From Flavicella sp037132785 (lineage in GTDB: Bacteria > Bacteroidota > Bacteroidia > Flavobacteriales > Flavobacteriaceae), in assembly GCF_037132785.1 (NCBI RefSeq), contig NZ_JBAHZZ010000128.1:1-9740 (forward strand): DNA of 9,740 nucleotides, read 5' to 3'. Each line of letters begins with the position of its first letter. The stretch's first letter is position 1. Of this stretch, positions 5,855 through 9,740 are shown one piece after another. A program made the translations under genes and the position numbers. A model generated the notes under the pieces. It was given only the letters and a program-made list of their open reading frames with translations, searched no databases and was not told the origin of the DNA.

Positions 5855-8800
5855 TTAAAATTTAACATTTAGACTTAAACCAACACTTGTAGTAGTAGGT
5901 AGCGCATAATAAAGCACTCCTTGACTAAAGTTGTTTGTAGAGTAACTAGATTCTGGATCAAAATTATCAACTTCTTTATAAATAAAGAATAAATTTCTTC
6001 CTACGGCACTTAATGATGCTGATTGAACAAATGTATTTTCAAGATGCTTACTTGGGAAACGGTAAGTTAAACTTACTTCTCTTAGCCTAACATTAGTTTG
6101 GTCGTAAACATACTCTGAGCCTATACCTGAAACAGATTGCCAGTACTCTTGACCAGAAATATTAATTGTATTTTGTGTATATCCACCGTTTCCATCATCT
6201 ATAACTCCATCAACGGTTATACCTCCTTCTCTATGTAGAAGAGATCGTTCAGACACACCACTAGCGTCTAGTCCAGAATCGGTACCAGAATAAATTTCGC
6301 CTCCAATTCTAAAATCTATTAAAGCTCTTAAACTAAAGTTTTTATAAGAAAAAGTGTTCGAAAAACCTCCAGTAAAATCAGGTTGGTAGTTACCAGATTT
6401 TACTCTTTCAGCAGTCGCTTGTGGTCTTCCTTCTGCAGTTAATATTAACTGGCCTACATCGTTTTTCATCCATGTTTTTGTGTAAATATCTCCATATCCT
6501 CCATCAACTTCTGCTCTTACATCAACAACGCCACTATTACTTGTACTAAAAGTAAAATTATCTTGTCCATCTATTAAACTAACTAGTTCATTTTTATTAT
6601 GAGCAATATTAAATGAAGTCTCCCAATAGAAATTATCATTCTGTACAGGTACACCTCCAATTAAAAGTTCAAAACCCTTATTAGAGATTTCCCCAACATT
6701 TTCTCGAAAGTGACTATAACCCGTTGCTGCATCAACTGGAACATCAAAAATCAAATCTTTTGAAGTTATTGTATAGTACGAAAAATCAGCAAATAACCTA
6801 TTTCTAAACATTTTTAATTCAAAACCGACTTCTGCAGACGTAATATCTTCTGGTTTTATATCATCACTATATTTAACAGTAGATCTACTCACTACAGTAT
6901 TGCCTAAATATCCTGTACTTGCAATATTAAACATATTATCTATCTGTTGAGCACCAGTGTCATTACCAACATTTGCACCAGAAGCTCTAAATTTCAACAT
7001 GTCTATTTTTGTGTCTTCCCATTGGAATATTTTATTCAATAAAACACTCAAACTTGCCGAACTATAAAAATAAGATCTGTTATCTGCAGCTAAAGCAGAA
7101 GACCAGTCATTTCTAGCAGTCAAATCAAGGTAAACCATATTGCTATATGCCAAAGATGCTTGACCATACAAAGAGTTAACTTTCTTCTTAACTAAATCAG
7201 TTTGAGTAGCTGAAATTTGTGTGCCATCAGTATTTGACAAAAACCATTTACCTGGAATTTGAAAATCTAATCCTCTTACAGTTGAATTTATCCTTGAACT
7301 AATCCTTGCATTACCACCAAAATTAGCAGACAAATTAAACTTCTTATTTATGTCTTTATTATATTGAAATAAGAAATCATAATTAGTTTCTGTAATTTCA
7401 TTTTTTTCAAATCTTATCCATCCCTCTGGGTAAAAATGATGGCCTGTAGCTGCAACACTCTCCGTATTATGATTTACAACATCAGTACCTACTCTTGCAA
7501 AAACAGACAAATAATCTGTTATTTGATAATCTAGTTTTGCAAAACCTGTAACTCTACGTCGTTTATCCTCATTAGAATCTTCGTACAACATCCAATAAGG
7601 ATTACCTGTACCTGAAGGCGATATTACAGCATATGGATTATCTGGGTCTATTGGATTGTCTATATCTTGATAGTTTTTCATATCTGAAATAGAAACATTT
7701 CTAGGTAAGGTCCATAAATAGGCAGCTAAACCCTCAGTCCCTTGAGTAGGTCTGTTTTTTGCGTCTTGAAGAAAATAAGTGATTTTAGAATCAAAAGTCA
7801 ATTTATCAGACAATTTTGAAAATCCTCGTAAATTAAAGTTATTTCTTTTTAAACTAGAATTTGGCAAAATTGAAGTAATATCTGAATTTGTATAAGAAAA
7901 ATACACAGACGATTTTTCCCCTGATCCATTAATTGACAATGTATTGACTACTGTAACACCTGTTTCAAAGAAATCTTCAACATTATCAGGTTGAGCAGAA
8001 TAAGCTCTTTGTTTTCCATTAAACTCTAATTGAGAAGATCCGTCAAATTTTGGTCCCCAAGAACTATTTCCTGTTACAGTGTTTACTTGAACAGATAAAT
8101 CATCATCAGTACTTATATCAGAAAATTTTCCATCTTGACCACGACCATATTGATTTTGGTATTCTGGTATTACAAGAGGATTGTCAAAAGTAACACTAGA
8201 ATTAAATGATACACCTAGTCCTTTACTCAGTACTCCTTTTTTAGTTGTAATAATAATTACACCATTAGAAGCTCTAGATCCATATAATGCCGCTGCATTA
8301 GGTCCTTTTAATATGGTCATAGACTCAATGTCGTCTGGATTAATATCCGAAATACCTGTTCCAAAATCAGATATACTTTGTTGTCCAACTCCATTACTAC
8401 TAATCCCTGAATTATCAATAGGAATACCATCAACAACGTATAATGGCTGATTATTTCCATTTATAGAGTTGTTTCCTCTTATTACAATACGTGTACCGCC
8501 ACCTGGACCAGAAGTTGATTTAGTAACCACAACACCTGCAACCTTACCAACCAAACCGCTGGCAACATTTGCCTCTTTAACCAATGAAATTTCTGCGCCA
8601 TCAATTTGAGTTGCAGAATAGCCTATTGATTTCTTATCTCTGCTAAGACCTAACGAAGTTATAATAACCTCATCCAACGATTCGGCTCCAGCAGTTAGTG
8701 TAATATTAATCACACTTTGACCTGTAATTGAAATTTCCTGAGAATCAAAGCCGATAAAACTTACGATCAAAATCGCATCTGATGGCACATTGTCTAACGT

Positions 8801-8977
8801 GAAATTTCCGTCAAAATCGGTATTCGTCCCATTCATAGCCCCTTTGACTACAACACTTGCTCCTGGAAGTGGACCGGTTTCATCCGAGACCGTACCAGAA
8901 ACTGTTTGCGCAAATATGACACTCCCTGTGAGCATAATTGCTACAATTAACATTTTTTTAAACAAATTGTTTTTCAT
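5855..8977 (-). CDS. SusC/RagA-type TonB-dependent outer-membrane transporter
   Basis: This is the 1040-residue barrel that imports the substrate caught by its SusD partner, driven by TonB-ExbBD. In order: signal peptide 1-23 (cleavage at IFA/Q); carboxypeptidase-regulatory-like domain about 26-95 (VSGTVSDETGPLPGASV, DFDGNFTL, SFIGFDSQEI); a TonB-box-like ESLDEVIIT at about 99-107; and a plug domain about 115-248 with RIVIRGNNSI, QPLYVVDGIPID and the signature NPDDIESMTILKGPNAAALY followed by GSRASNGVIIITTKKG. The beta-barrel runs to the C-terminal Phe of SVGLSLNVKF, as expected for recognition by the BAM complex. Length and domain order are typical and complete. The ATG at 8977 directly opens the signal peptide; no Shine-Dalgarno is seen, which is normal for this phylum. 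No sigma, anti-sigma or SusR/HTCS regulator is present, and no STN domain for anti-sigma signalling is seen at the N-terminus. Confidence 0.97.
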   Translation of the reverse strand: MKNNLFKKMLIVAIMLTGSVIFAQTVSGTVSDETGPLPGASVVVKGAMNGTNTDFDGNFTLDNVPSDAILIVSFIGFDSQEISITGQSVINITLTAGAESLDEVIITSLGLSRDKKSIGYSATQIDGAEISLVKEANVASGLVGKVAGVVVTKSTSGPGGGTRIVIRGNNSINGNNQPLYVVDGIPIDNSGISSNGVGQQSISDFGTGISDINPDDIESMTILKGPNAAALYGSRASNGVIIITTKKGVLSKGLGVSFNSSVTFDNPLVIPEYQNQYGRGQDGKFSDISTDDDLSVQVNTVTGNSSWGPKFDGSSQLEFNGKQRAYSAQPDNVEDFFETGVTVVNTLSINGSGEKSSVYFSYTNSDITSILPNSSLKRNNFNLRGFSKLSDKLTFDSKITYFLQDAKNRPTQGTEGLAAYLWTLPRNVSISDMKNYQDIDNPIDPDNPYAVISPSGTGNPYWMLYEDSNEDKRRRVTGFAKLDYQITDYLSVFARVGTDVVNHNTESVAATGHHFYPEGWIRFEKNEITETNYDFLFQYNKDINKKFNLSANFGGNARISSRINSTVRGLDFQIPGKWFLSNTDGTQISATQTDLVKKKVNSLYGQASLAYSNMVYLDLTARNDWSSALAADNRSYFYSSASLSVLLNKIFQWEDTKIDMLKFRASGANVGNDTGAQQIDNMFNIASTGYLGNTVVSRSTVKYSDDIKPEDITSAEVGFELKMFRNRLFADFSYYTITSKDLIFDVPVDAATGYSHFRENVGEISNKGFELLIGGVPVQNDNFYWETSFNIAHNKNELVSLIDGQDNFTFSTSNSGVVDVRAEVDGGYGDIYTKTWMKNDVGQLILTAEGRPQATAERVKSGNYQPDFTGGFSNTFSYKNFSLRALIDFRIGGEIYSGTDSGLDASGVSERSLLHREGGITVDGVIDDGNGGYTQNTINISGQEYWQSVSGIGSEYVYDQTNVRLREVSLTYRFPSKHLENTFVQSASLSAVGRNLFFIYKEVDNFDPESSYSTNNFSQGVLYYALPTTTSVGLSLNVKF

Positions 8978-9697
8978 TCGTAGTTATTTTAAATTTGTGT
9001 TTAGTGTAATGCTAAAGTATATTAAGTATAGAGTAAAATAATAATATATACGACGTAAGGTGTCACTATATCGACAAACAACATTAGCCTTTCGATTAGC
9101 AATATTAACATTAAATTAACCTGTAGCCCGAAAAAAAACATTTATTTTAGTTGTGTAAATCATGCTTAGTGTTTGTTTTATTTGTATTTTACATAGTGGA
9201 TTACTCCTCCTTTCAACTGTTAGTTATGGTAATATATATGCACTTACTCTATGTTTTCCTTTGTGAAAACGACATATCGATTAAAGATATTTGTTTTTGA
9301 CTCATTTAAATGGATGCGAAAATCTCACTAAAACATATTAAAATTATACACCTAATACCATTTTAACATTTAAATGACGCATTAAATTCGTTTCTTTTTC
9401 ATTCATATTTCACACAAAAACAAAACCGTAACGGGGCTATGCTTCTGTTTTTATTGCTTATCTGAATAAAAAATATTCCAAATTGTTATTACGTCATTTA
9501 AAAATCAAAGGGGTGTTAAAACTTCGCCAAATGTAATTATTTTTCCCATGATATATTCTGTTTTATGAGTTCAATGTAGGTATAAGAAGGAGAATTCTAA
9601 AATTATAAGTATAGCAATCCAATAAATGCATTTATTTTAAGGGTAAAATTATGTAAAGAATATTATATTTACTTCATTAAAAAACAATTCACCTGTT
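8978..9697. other. noncoding region upstream of susC
   Basis: No convincing gene is seen on either strand; the largest frames are about 20-30 codons. It should hold the susC promoter (- strand). The best -7-like match to TAnnTTTG is TACTTTAG (complement of 9012-9019), but no -33 TTG is placed correctly, so I do not call it. The region also holds two copies of the palindrome CATTTAAATG (9303-9312 and 9367-9376, 64 bp apart), small hairpins ATATC/GATAT (about 9273-9289) and CCGT-A-ACGG (around 9427-9435), and the repeat element at 9352-9521. Confidence 0.5.
9352..9521. repeat. palindromic repeat element with imperfect inverted ends
   Basis: The left arm TTTTAACATTTAAATGACG (9361-9379) is matched in reverse by CGTCATTTAAA (9492-9502) plus TGTTAAAA (9514-9521), with an 11-nt insertion splitting the right arm. 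The arms enclose about 112 nt containing no gene. The left arm and its flank (9352-9378) also occur as an inverted copy at 3619-3645. Paired ends with a short noncoding core suggest a MITE-like or REP-like element; this is inference, and no flanking target duplication was identified. Confidence 0.55.
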
Positions 9698-9740
9698 ATG
9701 AAAATTTTAAAAAAGTGTTTTAAATTGCCTTCGTTTGTTT
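9698..9740 (+). CDS. possible start of a secreted or membrane protein, cut by window end
   Basis: An ATG at 9698 opens a frame that reads MKILKKCFKLPSFV and is still open at the edge. The basic N-terminus followed by hydrophobic residues would suit a signal peptide or membrane anchor. TATATTTA (9664-9671) resembles the Bacteroidota -7 element TAnnTTTG at 7 of 8 positions and lies 26 nt upstream, a sensible distance. With only 14 codons visible, neither the gene nor its product can be confirmed. Confidence 0.35.
   Translation, partial: MKILKKCFKLPSFV

Noticed and set aside
8181..8450. Open frame of 89 codons on the + strand
   Set aside because: It lies wholly antisense to the plug region of the SusC-like gene, has no family resemblance, and mirrors the codon pattern of the real gene.
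8790..9041. Open frame of 83 codons on the + strand
   Set aside because: It is antisense to the start of the SusC-like gene; its composition is explained by that gene's signal peptide and regulatory domain.
8978..9060. Bacteroidota promoter (TTG plus TAnnTTTG) for susC
   Set aside because: Only imperfect -7-like boxes occur and none has a correctly spaced -33 element, so a call would be guesswork.
9192..9210. AGGAGG followed by ATG on the - strand
   Set aside because: The codon after this ATG is TAA, so there is no reading frame.
9337..9402. Approximately 20-codon frame on the - strand starting MNEKETNLMRH
   Set aside because: It is too short, overlaps the palindromic repeat and has no supporting context.

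Overview
The window looks like an AT-rich chromosomal segment from a member of the Bacteroidota, most likely a marine-type Flavobacteriia. The reasons are an adjacent SusC/RagA-SusD/RagB pair, signal peptides ending in the flavobacterial style (FAQ, FSQ), a lipoprotein with an acidic stretch just after its lipidated Cys, no clear Shine-Dalgarno sequences, and a class of long palindromic intergenic repeats that I associate with flavobacterial genomes. No RNA genes, CRISPR array or intact insertion sequence were seen.

Layout. (1) Positions 1 to about 2480 hold three unrelated small orphan genes (160-795, 1022-1489, 1720-2298), all on the + strand. They are separated and flanked by four related long repeats of about 150-200 bp, each with a central hairpin around the motif GTCCGC(C)AAAT...ATTTGGC. 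The first two gene units are each bounded by their own private inverted repeat: GTTGGCAATA/TATTGCCAAC for unit 1 and GTTGTGTGT/ACACACAAC for unit 2. This is the arrangement expected if each unit were once a circle carrying its own recombination site, as integron cassettes are. The core sequences do not fit the classical attC consensus, and no integrase lies in the window. This integron-like array is the most interesting part. (2) Positions 2542-3333 encode a secreted carboxypeptidase-regulatory-like domain protein that appears to be an ordinary chromosomal gene. (3) Positions 3334-4100 contain no open gene but show several hairpins and possible remnants of a decayed mobile element or structured RNA. 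(4) Positions 4161-8977, on the - strand, hold a susC-susD operon ending in a strong intrinsic terminator at 4101-4138. (5) Positions 8978-9697 are noncoding and contain a palindromic repeat element; part of it (9352-9378) matches 3619-3645 in inverted orientation at 25 of 27 positions, so the two copies bracket the susCD operon. (6) A + strand gene may begin at 9698 and run off the window.

How the genes work together. SusC and SusD form one outer-membrane uptake complex: SusD captures a glycan or other oligomer at the surface and SusC imports it using TonB energy. No degradative enzyme or regulator is visible beside them, so the substrate cannot be named. The three small genes share no visible pathway. 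Their grouping is better explained by a shared mobilisation mechanism than by a shared function.
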